Below, piece by piece: positions 63,838 to 64,000 of a stretch of 64,000 bases of DNA (the first letter of the stretch is position 1; each line of letters begins with the position of its first letter). The notes under the pieces were generated by a model. That model saw only the letters and a program-made list of their open reading frames with translations, searched no databases and was not told the origin of the DNA. The stretch is from a bacterium (lineage in GTDB: Bacteria > Planctomycetota > UBA1135 > UBA2386), in contig JANSXC010000001.1 in the NCBI GenBank assembly GCA_024743115.1, forward strand, positions 429,628 through 493,627. Reading direction: 5' to 3'. Made by a program: the position numbers and the translations under genes.

Positions 63838-64000
63838 ATGGAACTCCGCCTGACCGGCTGTCTCTCCGCGCTGATGCTCACCACGATCGGGGTGGCCCAG
63901 TCCCCGATCCTGCTGAATGGGCAGATCTGGGACGGCAACGGTGGCCCGTTGCTGAGCGGGAGCGTGTACCACGTGGTCGGTGGGCCGGGGAACTGCGGCA
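63838..64000 (+). CDS. Start of a secreted protein, cut by the window end
   Basis: ATG 63838 opens a signal peptide (MELRLTGCLSALMLTTIGVA) cleaved near VAQ. The mature start reads SPILLNGQIWDGNGGPLLSG and then SVYHVVGG, a beginning often seen in planctomycete proteins with parallel beta-helix repeats. The first 54 codons lie in the window and contain no stop. It diverges from the gene at 61182-63683 with 154 bp between starts. Confidence 0.65.
   Translation, partial: MELRLTGCLSALMLTTIGVAQSPILLNGQIWDGNGGPLLSGSVYHVVGGPGNCG

Overview
The window is GC-rich DNA packed with genes. It looks like a chromosomal segment of a member of the Planctomycetota. This is inferred from three pairs of Ser/Thr kinase and ECF sigma factor, large secreted proteins built from ELWxxDGT, Kelch, WD40/BNR and DNRLRE repeats, c-type cytochrome domains of planctomycete style, and Shine-Dalgarno sites present at only a minority of genes. 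No 16S rRNA is present, so a finer placement is not possible.

Layout. (1) 1-9099, minus strand: a truncated phosphatase-like gene, then a tightly overlapping set encoding a 3-heme cytochrome fused to an outer-membrane barrel, an 18-heme cytochrome and a diheme lipoprotein, preceded by two tandem DNRLRE surface proteins. This looks like an outer-membrane electron conduit. (2) 9186-15653: core metabolism, with an NDP-forming acyl-CoA synthetase plus enoyl-CoA hydratase facing a complete sdhCAB operon. (3) 15723-18535: an esterase-like secreted hydrolase and MgtE. (4) 18698-28801: secreted proteins, a tRNA-Pro(CGG), and a disturbed stretch at 20.2-21.7 kb with a decayed gene and small ORFs. (5) 28805-56224: three kinase/ECF-sigma pairs, each next to a giant secreted repeat protein. 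Two of the three blocks share the order kinase+sigma, ELWxxDGT protein, divergent Kelch protein. Between them lie a MarR/DUF4336 divergent pair with an obvious operator and a DUF6265-type protein. (6) 56263-64000: a thioredoxin-like protein, a polysaccharide deacetylase/GNAT pair, a lipoprotein, a ParB-like protein, a secreted protein with a duplicated three-module cassette, and the start of another secreted protein.

Two themes connect the window. Twelve secreted proteins with unrelated N-terminal parts end in one recognisable C-terminal module, probably a surface-sorting or attachment domain. The kinase/sigma pairs sit directly beside such proteins, which suggests signal-controlled production of the cell surface. 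No CRISPR array, insertion sequence, phage module or rRNA was seen.
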